Source: Mycolicibacterium confluentis (GTDB lineage: Bacteria; Actinomycetota; Actinomycetes; Mycobacteriales; Mycobacteriaceae). From it: a stretch of 64,000 nucleotides of DNA. The stretch lies in assembly GCF_010729895.1 (NCBI RefSeq), contig NZ_AP022612.1, positions 5,332,001 to 5,396,000 of the forward strand, in the 5' to 3' direction. Shown here one piece after another: positions 50,373-59,479 of this stretch (position 1 is the first letter of the stretch; the number at the start of each line of letters is the position of its first letter). A model generated the notes under the pieces. The model was not told the origin of the DNA and did no database searches. It worked only from the letters and a program-made list of their open reading frames with translations. Position numbers and translations under genes: made by a program.

Positions 50373-51500
50373 CTAACGGCGAGGTGTGGTCGTGACGTGC
50401 ACGTGGTCGTAGTGGCCGTAACCCGTCGCCTGCGGACCGGCCGGGGTGTAGTAGGTGCCGCGCCAGATGGCATCCTGCAACCCGAATCGGCCAGCGTTAC
50501 TCAGCGCGTACGCGAGGATCGCATCGCCGAGCGCGATGCCCTCTGGGCTGGTGGGATTGGGAATCATCACGTCGATCGCCAAGCCGCTCGGATGCCAGGG
50601 CTTCGAGTCCGGCCGGACTCCGCCGATCTCGGCGATCTGCGGAAACTGCGCGCTGATCGCCCGAGCCGCCAGGATTGTGTTGCGCTGCAGGCCCATCTCG
50701 GAGGCGACGCCGACCGGCAGCGCCTCGGGGATGTCGGCGAGCAGCGGTTCCGGGGCCGCGGGGGGTGGCGCAACGTCACCGGGCATCGCGGCGATCGCCG
50801 GATCCTCCGGAGCGGGTGCAATCGGGGGTGGCGGCATGCTGTCGACCACTGCCTGCTGCTGCGGTGTCAATGCCGCGTACTGCGCCTCGGCGGCGGCGAT
50901 CTGTTTCAGCAGTTCACTCCACTTGGCCTGAAGTTCTGCGCGCGTCGCGGCGGCCTGCTCCGCCTTGGCGCGGGCGTCGGCGGCCGATTTCTCGGAGGCC
51001 TGCGCGGCGCCGGCCGCGAGCTCACGTGCCGCGTGGAAGGCCTTCATCTGGTTGGCGGCCTCGATGGACACCGTCCGCTGCACCGACAGTCCGTCGATCA
51101 GCTGCTGCGGCGAGGTCGCGGTGAGCACCGCCGCCATCTGCCCGGTGCGGCCGCTCATGTAGGTCATCGCCGCGATCCGGTCGTATGCGGCCTGGTGGGG
51201 CTCAAGCTGGGCGTTGGCGGCCGCGAGGGCGTCCAGGTCAGCGCGGTGGCGGTCTTCTGCTGCGGTCTGCTCAGCCAGCTTGGCGTCGGCGTCGTGCTGG
51301 GCGTTGGTGACGGACTCGCGGGTCTGCACCGCCTGACTGGACAGCTCCTTGAGTTTGGTCAGTGCGTCATCGGCGGGATCGGCCTTCACATCGCCCATCG
51401 ATATGCCCAGCACCAGGCACGCGGCGGCAGCACCGCACGCCGCTCGACGAAGGGTATGGCGAAGCCCGGTCACTCGATTTGTCTCTATCCCTCGATGCAC
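50373..51500 (-). CDS. Exported coiled-coil protein with M15-like peptidase domain
   Basis: About 375 residues; the start could be 51473 (GTG), which gives a more compact signal peptide (RAACGAAAACLVLGISMG, cleavage near VKA|DP). Residues about 45-225 form two long coiled-coil stretches resembling the N-terminal regulatory domains of RipA-type wall hydrolases. After a Pro-rich linker the C-terminal domain (about 265-375) has HPSGLAIDVMIPNP and YDHVHV, the zinc-ligand pattern (HxxGxAxD...HxH) of M15B D,D- or L,D-carboxypeptidases. A cell-wall peptide hydrolase held in check by its coiled coil is the likely role. Confidence 0.8.
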   Translation of the reverse strand: MHRGIETNRVTGLRHTLRRAACGAAAACLVLGISMGDVKADPADDALTKLKELSSQAVQTRESVTNAQHDADAKLAEQTAAEDRHRADLDALAAANAQLEPHQAAYDRIAAMTYMSGRTGQMAAVLTATSPQQLIDGLSVQRTVSIEAANQMKAFHAARELAAGAAQASEKSAADARAKAEQAAATRAELQAKWSELLKQIAAAEAQYAALTPQQQAVVDSMPPPPIAPAPEDPAIAAMPGDVAPPPAAPEPLLADIPEALPVGVASEMGLQRNTILAARAISAQFPQIAEIGGVRPDSKPWHPSGLAIDVMIPNPTSPEGIALGDAILAYALSNAGRFGLQDAIWRGTYYTPAGPQATGYGHYDHVHVTTTPRR

Positions 51501-51652
51501 GGACCTGACCCCTGGTCCGCCTGTAGCCCCCGGGACAGGCTACGAACTGGTCACGGTGATGTCCACCCGCGCGTGCATGTGTGTGCCGATCGACGCGCTC
51601 CGGTGCTCGCGGCATCATGGGTGGCGCACCGCCACGGCCGTGGGGCGAGCCG

Positions 51653-52459
51653 TTACGCCTGTGCGCCGGATGCACCCTGCCAGACGGCGTCGAACGGTGC
51701 GTTGCCGCCGATCCGCTGGACGATTCCGGCCGTGGTGAACTCCTTGGCCCGCCGTACCGCGGCAGGGACCTCGGCCCCCTTGGCGAGCTCGGCGGTGATC
51801 GCCGCGGCGAGCGTGCATCCTGCTCCGGCGACGCGGGCATTGCCGACCTTCGGTGCCCGCAGCACGCTGGCGTCGTCGCCGTCGAAGAGGACGTCGACCG
51901 CGTCGTCACCGGGAAACTCGACGCCGCCTTTCACTACGACATACTTCGGTCCCAGATCGGCGATACGCCGGGCCGCCTCGATGAGATCCTCAATCGAGGA
52001 GATGTCATCCATTCCGGCGAGTGTGCGGGCTTCGAACAGGTTGGGCGTGACGACGGTCGCCAGCGGCAGGATCTGGCGGCGCAGAGCGGTGTCGGTGTCG
52101 AGGGCGGCTCCGGGCTCCTGGCCCTTGCAGATCAGAACCGGGTCGACGACGATGTGTCGCCAGGTCTGGGAGGCCAGGGCCTCTGCGACGACGTCGATCG
52201 TCGCAGGGGTGCCCAGCATGCCGATCTTGACGACATCGAGGTCATAGGCCGATGTCGCCGCTTCGATCTGGTCCGCGACGACCTGCTGCTCAACGGGAAC
52301 GAATCGGTGCGCCCAGTTCGCCTTCGGGTCGAAGGACACGATGCACGTGACGGTGCCCACGCCGTACGTGCCGAGCTGTTGAAAGGTGCGCAGATCTGCC
52401 TGCAGGCCGGCGCCGCCGGTTGCTTCGGATCCGGCGATGACATAGGCGAGGTCGACCAC
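51653..52459 (-). CDS. ThiD/PdxK-type hydroxymethylpyrimidine or pyridoxal kinase
   Basis: 268 residues of the ribokinase-like family: AGSEATGGAGLQADLRTFQQLG at the start (substrate site), VKIGMLGTP, VVDPVLICK, TPNLFEA, and the anion-hole/catalytic Asp loop reading GNARVAGAGCTLAAAI instead of the usual DT-x-GAGC/DxxGTGC. VVKGG before it is typical. Both ThiD and PdxK types are possible; the sequence alone does not decide. No thiamine riboswitch or other thi genes are nearby. Confidence 0.85.
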   Translation of the reverse strand: MVDLAYVIAGSEATGGAGLQADLRTFQQLGTYGVGTVTCIVSFDPKANWAHRFVPVEQQVVADQIEAATSAYDLDVVKIGMLGTPATIDVVAEALASQTWRHIVVDPVLICKGQEPGAALDTDTALRRQILPLATVVTPNLFEARTLAGMDDISSIEDLIEAARRIADLGPKYVVVKGGVEFPGDDAVDVLFDGDDASVLRAPKVGNARVAGAGCTLAAAITAELAKGAEVPAAVRRAKEFTTAGIVQRIGGNAPFDAVWQGASGAQA

Positions 52460-52669
52460 GCTATGAGCCTACGACACGGTTGAACACCGCCGGTCACGGC
52501 GCCTTCGCCGACAGCATCCGTCACCGCAGTGGCGCGCGACGAGGTCATGGCGAGTCCGAGAACTGCGGCGCGAGAACGAGTTCCGATGCCTCGACGTGGA
52601 GCCCGAGCGAACGCCTCCGTGGGGAGCGGCGCCGGGGTCCGGCGGCGAAACTCGGCGTGCTGCAGCCCG

Positions 52670-52775
52670 AAGTGGGACGTCAGGCGTCACAGTCGCGGCC
52701 TCCTGGCGATCAACCACCCGCCGGCCGGGCCGCTCGATCTGCATTTCCAGCGCCTGAGCATGCGCGGCAGCGCGT
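52670..52775 (+). pseudogene. Fragment of an MmyB-like XRE regulator C-terminus
   Basis: The plus strand encodes WDVRRHSRGLLAINH and PPAGPLDLHFQRLSMRGS. It closely matches YDVKRHGRGLLLINH and GPLDLHFQHLALRGS of the intact XRE regulator at 57986-58810. Similarity is lost on both sides, and neither an HTH nor a start is present. It is the only recognisable content of the 438-bp gap 52460-52897. Confidence 0.65.
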
Positions 52776-52897
52776 ACAATGGAAAACACTGTCCGCCTGA
52801 AGAATTCACCGGTGCGATCCGGATCGACGGCCATACGACCATCGTGGCGCTGTGCGCAACGGTGATCCAGGCAGCGTTGTCACCACCATGGCGCGCA

Positions 52898-53683
52898 TCA
52901 AACCTGAGCCGATTCCTTCGCGGCCCTGTCGATCACGTCGGCGACGACGCGGGGATGGGTCAGGAACGCGACGTGACTGCCGTCGACCTCGGTGATCTGC
53001 GCGCCGATCCGCTCGGCGGTCTGCCGCAGCATCCGCGGATCGATCGCCTCGTCCTGAGTGGCAACCACAGCCCAGCTGGGCTTGGTTCGCCACGCCGCAT
53101 CGGTGAAGGTGTCGCCGAAGATGGACATGTTGATCGGCACCTGGGCATCGCGGAGGAACGCGGCGACCTCGTCGGTGGTGTCCCCGGCGAAGCCGGCTTT
53201 TAACTTCTCCTCATTCAAGAACCCGAAACCGTCGGGCCCGGTCTCGATCACGAAACTGGGAGGGGCGGGGAAATCGGCGTACTGCTGGCCGATCGTCTCC
53301 CCGACATCCGGCGCCAGTCCGGAGACGTAGACCAGCCCGGTGACCTTCGGGTCCACTCCGACCGCGGTGATCACGGCGCCGCCATAGGAGTGTCCGACGA
53401 GCAGGGTGGGGCCGTCCTGTCGGGCGACGACCCGCTGGGTCGCGGCGATGTCGTCGCTCAGCGCGGTGAGCGGATTCTGCACGATCGTGACCCGATACCC
53501 GCGGGCCACCAGCTCGTCGTAGACGCCGCGCCAGCCGGACCCGTCGGCGAAGGCGCCGTGCACAAGCACGACGTTCTTCACCTCCGCGGGTTGAGCGTGT
53601 GCGGGCCCGCCGGGGGCGATGGCGGCGAGGAACGCCGCGGTTGCGGCGGCGGTGGTGACGAGGCTGCGGAAGGGGATGTTCAT
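52898..53683 (-). CDS. Exported alpha/beta hydrolase
   Basis: 261 residues from ATG 53683 (AAAGGA upstream). Signal peptide (TTAAATAAFLAAIAPG, cleavage after AHA). The hydrolase has VVLVHGAFADGSGW (oxyanion HG), nucleophile elbow GHSYGG, and a late His in VDGSHVAFLTHP. The small size and sequence resemble EstC/salicylate-esterase-like hydrolases. It starts 4 bp inside the end of the creatininase-family gene, so both are one operon. Confidence 0.88.
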   Translation of the reverse strand: MNIPFRSLVTTAAATAAFLAAIAPGGPAHAQPAEVKNVVLVHGAFADGSGWRGVYDELVARGYRVTIVQNPLTALSDDIAATQRVVARQDGPTLLVGHSYGGAVITAVGVDPKVTGLVYVSGLAPDVGETIGQQYADFPAPPSFVIETGPDGFGFLNEEKLKAGFAGDTTDEVAAFLRDAQVPINMSIFGDTFTDAAWRTKPSWAVVATQDEAIDPRMLRQTAERIGAQITEVDGSHVAFLTHPRVVADVIDRAAKESAQV

Positions 53684-54468
53684 GACGGTCCTTTCGTTGG
53701 GCTGTGCTGGTCGCCCGACGGCAGCTTCGCCGCGGGGTCGGACATCGGTTCGGTCTCGGCGCGGACCTGCTCCAGCAACCGAGTGACTCCGTCGACGACC
53801 GCGGCGAAGAGGGCCGTGCCGGAGTCCACGGTGGCCGCTGTGGGCTGGCCGACGACGCCGCTGCGTGTCACATCGGGCATCGGATAGGTCAGCACGCGGC
53901 TGAAGGTGCGGTCTTCCTCGTCGACCGCCCGGTCGAGCATGACCAGTTCCGGGTCGAGATGCAGCACCATCGAGGTCTCGGCCACGTTCGCGTGCGGATC
54001 GTCGGCGTCGCTGAAGTACCCCGCGCGAGCCTCCGGGCTGATGTCGTACAGCGACGCGAAACACGTTCGCAGCGAGGGGTTCTCATGGCGCAGAGTGAGC
54101 AGAGCGCTCTGCGCGGAGGGTCCGTTGGTGGCGTGGGAGTTGATCACCACGAGCTTTCGGAATCCGGACGTGACCACCCAGCGTCCGATGTCGGTGACGA
54201 TCGCGGTCAACGTCGCCACCGACAGCGACAACGTGCCTGGCCAGTGCGCGGTGTGCCCGAGCGAACAGCCGTACGCCAACGCAGGGAGCACGACATCGCC
54301 CGTGCGCGCGACGGCGGCGTCAGCGGCGGCGACAGCCAGGAGGACGTCGGTGCCGGTGGGCAGGTGGGCGCCGTGCTGCTCAATCGCGCCCAGCGGCAAC
54401 ACCGCGACGGCTCCTGACCGGGCGGCCGCCGCCACCTCATCGCGATTCATGTCGCACCACTTGGGCAT
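53680..54468 (-). CDS. Creatininase-family amidohydrolase
   Basis: 262 residues. Metal-binding motifs of the family: LPLGAIEQHGAHLPTGTD (Glu, His and Asp ligands), INSHATNG (the usual NGHGGN varied), and HANVAETSMVLHL with the Glu ligand. Members cleave cyclic or linear amides (creatinine, formamides; also the peptide protease MftE). No mycofactocin genes are nearby. It overlaps the exported hydrolase gene by 4 bp and is divergent from the glutamine-synthetase-like gene, suggesting amide or amine nitrogen metabolism. Confidence 0.87.
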   Translation of the reverse strand: MPKWCDMNRDEVAAAARSGAVAVLPLGAIEQHGAHLPTGTDVLLAVAAADAAVARTGDVVLPALAYGCSLGHTAHWPGTLSLSVATLTAIVTDIGRWVVTSGFRKLVVINSHATNGPSAQSALLTLRHENPSLRTCFASLYDISPEARAGYFSDADDPHANVAETSMVLHLDPELVMLDRAVDEEDRTFSRVLTYPMPDVTRSGVVGQPTAATVDSGTALFAAVVDGVTRLLEQVRAETEPMSDPAAKLPSGDQHSPTKGPS

Positions 54469-54703
54469 TCCGCGTCATCCTCCGCTCGCGGTGCCGACGA
54501 CCGATCGTCGCTCCGGCTGTGAGCAGAAGCTATGTCGCCGCAGGAGGTCCCATCCCCGCTCGCCATGAAACTATGGACACATTGCACGCAGACCGCGTTG
54601 ACGCAGCCGGGTTAGGTTGGCCATGCACCCGAACCACCGCCGGTGGGGGGCGACGACGCAGTCGATGTCAGGTGACTCCGTCGCTTCGAAAAGGAGTTCG
54701 GCA

Positions 54704-56110
54704 ATGACCAACACATCGATCGGAACCGCGCAAACCGGCGCGATGAACGGACAGGCGGTCCACACCGTGGACGCAGCCCGTGCGCTGTTCGAACGCCATC
54801 AGATCACCACGGTGCAGTTCGGAATGACCGATCTCGACGGACAGATGCGCGGCAAGTTCGTGCCCGCCGACTTCTTCCTCGACTCGATCGCCAGTCGAGG
54901 ATCGTCGATCCCCAACATCGTCTTCGGCTGGGACATCGCAGACACGCTGATGGACTGTTTCACGCTATCCGGTTGGCACACCGGCTATTCCGATGTGGTG
55001 CTGATGCCGGACCTGACCACCCTGCGGCCGGTGCCCTGGGAGCCAGGACATGCCTTCGTGCTGTGCGACGTCGTGCATACCGACGGGTCCGAGGTGCCGG
55101 TCGTTCCGCGCACCGTCCTGGCCCGACAGGTGGCCCGCGCCGCGGCACTCGGCTACCAGCTCACGGCCGGCTACGAACTGGAGTTCTACCTGTATCGCGA
55201 GACGCCGGAAACGGCAGCGGAAAAGGGCTACCGGAACCTCACACCGGCCGCACCGGGCATCGCAACCTTCAGCCTGCACCGGCACAGCGCGCTCGAACAC
55301 GTCATCGGCGCCATCCGGGAGGGCATGCGCGCCTGCGACATCCCCATCCTGGCGTCCAACACCGAGTACGGCGCCGGCCAGATCGAGATCAACATCGAAC
55401 ACGCCGACGTGCTCACCACCGCCGACCGGGTGGCGATCTACAAGAACGGTGTCCGCCGGATCGCCGAGCAGCACGGTTATCTCGCCACCTTCATGGCGAA
55501 AGTGGCCACCGATGCGGCCGGTTCGAGCGCCCATATCCACCAGAGCATGCAGTCGCTGGCGACACCGACCCGCAACGCGATGTGGGACGGTGACGGCCCG
55601 TCGACGCTGATGCGCCAGGCGGTGGCCGGCCAATTGGCCACGATGAGCGACTTCACCGCGCTGTACTGTCCGACGATCAACTCCTACAAGCGACGGGTCC
55701 CCGGATCGTGGTCTCCGGTATCGGCGGCGTGGGGCACCGACAACCGCACCGCCGCCCTGCGGGCCATCGCCCATGACGAAGCGGCCTGCCGGATGGAGAA
55801 CCGGGTGCCCGGCGCCGACGCCAACCCCTATCTTGCGTTGGCGGCGTGTGTGGCCGGGGTGCTGCACGGGGTGGAGAATCAGTTGGAGCCGCCGGAGCCG
55901 GTCCACGGCAACGCCTACGAGGGCGATGCCGCACCGCTTCCGCACTCACTGGCCGAGGCCGTCGACGCACTCGCGCAAAGCACCACCGCCCGTACCGCAT
56001 TCGGCGACGCTTTCGTCGACCACTATCTGGCATCGCGGATCTGGGAACGCGACCGCCACCGCGAGGCGGTCAGCGATTGGGAGACCGGACGCTATCTGAC
56101 CCGCATCTGA
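54704..56110 (+). CDS. Glutamine-synthetase-family ligase (gamma-glutamyl-amine type)
   Basis: 468 residues from ATG 54704, preceded by AAAAGGAG; the upstream frame is rejected. GS beta-grasp start VQFGMTDLDGQMRGKFVP, catalytic domain with AGYELEFYLYRE, EYGAGQIEIN, GSSAHIHQSM, PTINSYKRRVPGSWSP and RMENRVPGADANPYLAL. The length and motifs resemble PuuA-type gamma-glutamylpolyamine synthetases and other GS-like enzymes rather than GlnA. It probably ligates glutamate to an amine, the first step of amine use as nitrogen source. A PucR regulator follows 49 bp downstream. Confidence 0.88.
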   Translation: MTNTSIGTAQTGAMNGQAVHTVDAARALFERHQITTVQFGMTDLDGQMRGKFVPADFFLDSIASRGSSIPNIVFGWDIADTLMDCFTLSGWHTGYSDVVLMPDLTTLRPVPWEPGHAFVLCDVVHTDGSEVPVVPRTVLARQVARAAALGYQLTAGYELEFYLYRETPETAAEKGYRNLTPAAPGIATFSLHRHSALEHVIGAIREGMRACDIPILASNTEYGAGQIEINIEHADVLTTADRVAIYKNGVRRIAEQHGYLATFMAKVATDAAGSSAHIHQSMQSLATPTRNAMWDGDGPSTLMRQAVAGQLATMSDFTALYCPTINSYKRRVPGSWSPVSAAWGTDNRTAALRAIAHDEAACRMENRVPGADANPYLALAACVAGVLHGVENQLEPPEPVHGNAYEGDAAPLPHSLAEAVDALAQSTTARTAFGDAFVDHYLASRIWERDRHREAVSDWETGRYLTRI

Positions 56111-56159
56111 GTTGCCCGCAATGCCTCCCGGTCACGGAGTCGGCGAACTACGATGGGCC

Positions 56160-57980
56160 ATGGCCGATGAGTCGCTGCCGCAGGTGGAGCTGCGCGCCGT
56201 CGAGCACATGGCGCGGATCCTCGCCGCCTCCGACGACGTTTCGGTGGTCGCCCAGGGCCTCGCCGAAGCGATCCAGGCGGGACGGGGCAATCGCGATGCC
56301 TACGCCTACGTCTACGACACCGCGACCAAGGAACTCGTCCTGACAGGTGCCACCGAAAGCCCCGCCGCCGAGCATGTGGGCGCGCTGCGGTTGGCCTACG
56401 GAGAGGGCGTCACCGGCTGGGTCGCCGCCACCAAGCAGAGCTACCTGGTGCCCGATGAGCCTGCCGAGGACCCGCGATTTCAGCCCTACCCGGGAATCGG
56501 CGAGGAGCGCTACGGTGCGATCTTCTCGGTGCCGATCGTCTCGTCCCGCGCCGAGCCACTGGGCTGCATCACGGTGTGGGCGACCGCCGGTAACCGTTTC
56601 GATCCCGGTGAGGTGGCGTTCGTCGAGCGGATGGCCGCGTTGGTCGCGCCGGTGTTCGACACGGCCCGAGAGCGTCAGGCGGGCAGTCGACTGACCGCGG
56701 TGGCCGACGGGCTCACCGAGTTGGCGTCGATGGTCGCCTCGGGGACGTCGACCGGCTCGACGATCGACTACGCGGTCGGGTTCCTCACCGAAGCCGCGGA
56801 GGTCGACGTCGCGGTCGCCCTCGTGACCGACCCATCGGGCGCGGACCGAATGCACACGAAGGTGCGCACCGACGCGCCGGGAGCCGAAGTCGAAACGCTG
56901 CACGCCGAGTTGCTCACCGTCGACATGGACGTCCGCAACGGGATCGCCGACTGGCGCAGCGCCGCGCAATCGGTGAACCGCGCATTCGACGGCATCGCCG
57001 GCGCGGTGACAAGCTGCCCGGTACGCGTCGGTGCCGAGGAGTTCGGCCTGCTGGCCTGCTATCGGCTGACCGCCACGCGTTTCACCACCGCCGAGACCGC
57101 GTTGGCCGGGGCGGTGGCGCATCAGGCCGCTGTGGCGATCCGATTGGCGATGCTGACCGATGAACTGTCCTCCCGCAACAGGCTGAACTGGTTCCTGCGC
57201 GACCTCACCCAGGGCCGGCTCAGCGCCGAGGAGTTGCGGCGCCGCGCCGCAGCGCTCGGGTTGGACACCGCCGCCAGCCATGTGTTCGTGGTGGCCAGCG
57301 CATCCACGTTGGCGCTGCGCCGGGGCGAGACGCGGCCGATCACCCCCGCGCTCGGAGAGCTCCTGGCCGACGGCGCGGTACTACCGTCGGGCAGCCTGTT
57401 CGCATCGACTCCGAATCAGACGGTGGCGGTGGTGCCGTGGCAGGGCGACGACGCGTCGATCGACACGTTGCGGATGCCACTGCTGGAGGTGTGTTCGCGG
57501 CTGCGGGCCGCTGGACACGCCGTCACGTTCGGTGTATCCAAACCTGTTTCGGCGCTGGCGGAGCTCGGGAGCGCTCTGGCCGAGGCGCGGGAGGCGATGG
57601 CGATCGGCAGCCGGCTCGACAACCCGAACGGGGTCTTCACCCTCGACGACGTCGGGCAGCACCTGCTGCTGATGCGGGTCTCCGGCGTCGACTCGATTCG
57701 TGATCGCTATGCCACGGCGATCTCTCGCATCGCCGAGTACGACCGGGTCAAGGGCACCGAACTCCTCGATACGTTGGCGGTGTTCCTGCACTATCGCAGC
57801 CAGAGTGTCGCCAGCCGTGAGCTTTTCGTGCACCGCAACACCTTGTCCCAGCGTCTGGCGCGGGCCGCCGACCTCAGCGGCGTCGACGTGATGGAGCCGT
57901 CGGAGTGGTTCCCGCTGCAACTCGCGTTGAAGGTGCACCAGTCGCGGGCGCGGACACCGTCCGGGACTGGCGACGACTGA
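56160..57980 (+). CDS. PucR-type regulator with N-terminal GAF domain
   Basis: 606 residues from ATG 56160. Residues about 15-180 form a GAF domain (RLAYGEGVTGWVAATKQ, YGAIFSVPIVSS). A second GAF-like region follows at about 190-340, and the C-terminal PucR HTH reads LLDTLAVFLHYRSQSVASRE followed by LFVHRNTLSQRLARA. PucR/CdaR proteins activate purine, polyamine or sugar-acid catabolism. Its position right after the GS-like ligase makes amine or amide metabolism the likely target. It is convergent with the XRE gene, 5 bp apart. Confidence 0.88.
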   Translation: MADESLPQVELRAVEHMARILAASDDVSVVAQGLAEAIQAGRGNRDAYAYVYDTATKELVLTGATESPAAEHVGALRLAYGEGVTGWVAATKQSYLVPDEPAEDPRFQPYPGIGEERYGAIFSVPIVSSRAEPLGCITVWATAGNRFDPGEVAFVERMAALVAPVFDTARERQAGSRLTAVADGLTELASMVASGTSTGSTIDYAVGFLTEAAEVDVAVALVTDPSGADRMHTKVRTDAPGAEVETLHAELLTVDMDVRNGIADWRSAAQSVNRAFDGIAGAVTSCPVRVGAEEFGLLACYRLTATRFTTAETALAGAVAHQAAVAIRLAMLTDELSSRNRLNWFLRDLTQGRLSAEELRRRAAALGLDTAASHVFVVASASTLALRRGETRPITPALGELLADGAVLPSGSLFASTPNQTVAVVPWQGDDASIDTLRMPLLEVCSRLRAAGHAVTFGVSKPVSALAELGSALAEAREAMAIGSRLDNPNGVFTLDDVGQHLLLMRVSGVDSIRDRYATAISRIAEYDRVKGTELLDTLAVFLHYRSQSVASRELFVHRNTLSQRLARAADLSGVDVMEPSEWFPLQLALKVHQSRARTPSGTGDD

Positions 57981-57985
57981 CGCCG

Positions 57986-58810
57986 TCAGCGCCTGTCTGA
58001 CAACCGGCACTCGCTCAACGCCCGCAACGCCGCCTCCGACGGCGAGCCGGGGTCCGCCCAGTAGACCACCATGACGTACTCGCTACCGCGCAGCGCCAGG
58101 TGCTGAAAATGCAGATCGAGCGGTCCAACCTGCTGGTGGTTGATCAACAGCAGGCCGCGACCGTGACGCTTGACGTCGTAGCCAGCCCACAACGTGCGGA
58201 AGCGTGGACTCTGCGTGCGCAGTTCTTCGATCAACGCGGCCAGCTCCGGCTCTGGGTGGTGGCCGGCGAAGTCACGAAGCCAGCGCACCGCCCACGCCGT
58301 GAGACCGTCCCAGTCGCGGTAGAACTCGCGCAAGTGCTCGTCGAGGAACAGGCTGCGCAGTGGATTCCCGCCAACCCCGAAGCTCTCCGACAACGCGGCA
58401 GCACATCCGTTGGCCATCACCACGTTCACGGAGCCGTCGTGGATGCTCGCCGGAGAGAGGTGCCAAGTGTCGATCAGGACCTGCAGCGCAGGATTGATCG
58501 ACCGCTTCGGTTTAACGACTGCCCGCCGGGATGCACAGTCCGCCACCAGGCTCCGCAGGTACCTCACGGCGTCAGGATTGAGCCGCAGCGTACGGCCAAT
58601 CGCATCGATCACCTGGTCGGACGGCCGTTCCCGTCCTTGTTCGATGCGGTGGTAGTAGTCGACACTGATGCCGGCCAGGCTCGCCACCTCTTCCCTACGC
58701 AGCCCCGTCACGCGCCGGCGGCGTCCCGCCGGCAGCCCGACGTCGGTCGGCTGAATCTTGGCCCGGTGTTGCCGAAGAAACTCCGCGAGCGGCGTGTTCT
58801 TGCTTGCCAC
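57986..58810 (-). CDS. XRE-family regulator with MmyB-like ligand domain
   Basis: 274 residues. N-terminal Cro/C1 HTH: VTGLRREEVASLAGISVDYYHR, IEQGRERPSDQVIDAIGRTL; C-terminal PAS-like MmyB domain with HLSPASIHDGS, RWLRDFAGHHP, FRTLWAGYDV and GPLDLHFQHLALRGS. The family controls nearby SDR or dehydrogenase genes and may bind fatty acids. Here the adjacent dehydrogenase is only a fragment (59080-59377). A piece of a similar regulator sits at 52670. Confidence 0.9.
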   Translation of the reverse strand: MASKNTPLAEFLRQHRAKIQPTDVGLPAGRRRRVTGLRREEVASLAGISVDYYHRIEQGRERPSDQVIDAIGRTLRLNPDAVRYLRSLVADCASRRAVVKPKRSINPALQVLIDTWHLSPASIHDGSVNVVMANGCAAALSESFGVGGNPLRSLFLDEHLREFYRDWDGLTAWAVRWLRDFAGHHPEPELAALIEELRTQSPRFRTLWAGYDVKRHGRGLLLINHQQVGPLDLHFQHLALRGSEYVMVVYWADPGSPSEAALRALSECRLSDRR

Positions 58811-59079
58811 TCGATCAGGGTAAGTCGCGCACCAACGGTCCGTCAGCAGCAGAATTCACAGAGTCTGGTGTGCGAGTAGCACCGTTCTGCTGGGCCGCCG
58901 GGCTGCACGTGTTCCGATCCGCAACGCGGCACCGGCGCGTACACGCTCTCACAAGAACGCTGGTGGACACCGCAATTGGGGTCGCCTTCTCATCTGGCGG
59001 TGGCTCCTCAGAGTATGTGCGGATCGCATACAAAGTGCCCACACGATGTCTACCCGGCCACCATTGCGCGAGCTCCGGG

Positions 59080-59377
59080 GGTATCGGAGTCACTTGGTCT
59101 GGCCGCGTCGATCCTCGCGATCGAGGGCGCCCTCTCGCAGGTCGGCTTGATGGGGACGACGGTGGAACTGCCGCTGTTTCCCTTCGTCAGCGGCGAGCGG
59201 TCCTACTTCGGGTCGTTCTGGGGGAACCGCGCCGACCTGCAGGAGGTGCTGGCTCTCGCCAGCGAGGGGAAGCTCAAACACAATGTGGTGACAACGAAGT
59301 TCGATGACATCAACGACAGTCTCGAAGCCCTCGGTCGCGGCGATATCGTCGGGCGCGCGGTGGTCATGTTCGACTGA
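59080..59377 (+). pseudogene. C-terminal fragment of a zinc alcohol dehydrogenase
   Basis: From about 59080 the frame reads SILAIEGALSQVGLMGTT, VELPLFPFVSGERSYFGSFW, ADLQEVLALASEGKL and EALGRGDIVGRAVVMFD, ending at 59377. This is the last third of a medium-chain zinc ADH, normally about 350 residues. The catalytic zinc and most of the Rossmann domain are missing. The upstream 269 bp (58811-59079) hold no convincing coding sequence. Confidence 0.7.
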
Positions 59378-59479
59378 TCTCGTTGGCAGCGCTCCGCGTG
59401 CCGGCGCTCCGGGTAGCTCTCCTGGTGCTAGGAAAAACGCTGCCTGGGCAGGTCGTTACGGCGTGGCCAGGATGGCACT

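Noticed and set aside
51653..52897. TPP riboswitch expected for a ThiD gene
   Set aside because: No conserved thi-box-like sequence (CTGAGA...ACCTGA) could be found upstream of the kinase start.
53680..54468. Mycofactocin protease MftE
   Set aside because: MftE is creatininase-like, but no mftA, mftB, mftC or mftD genes are nearby.
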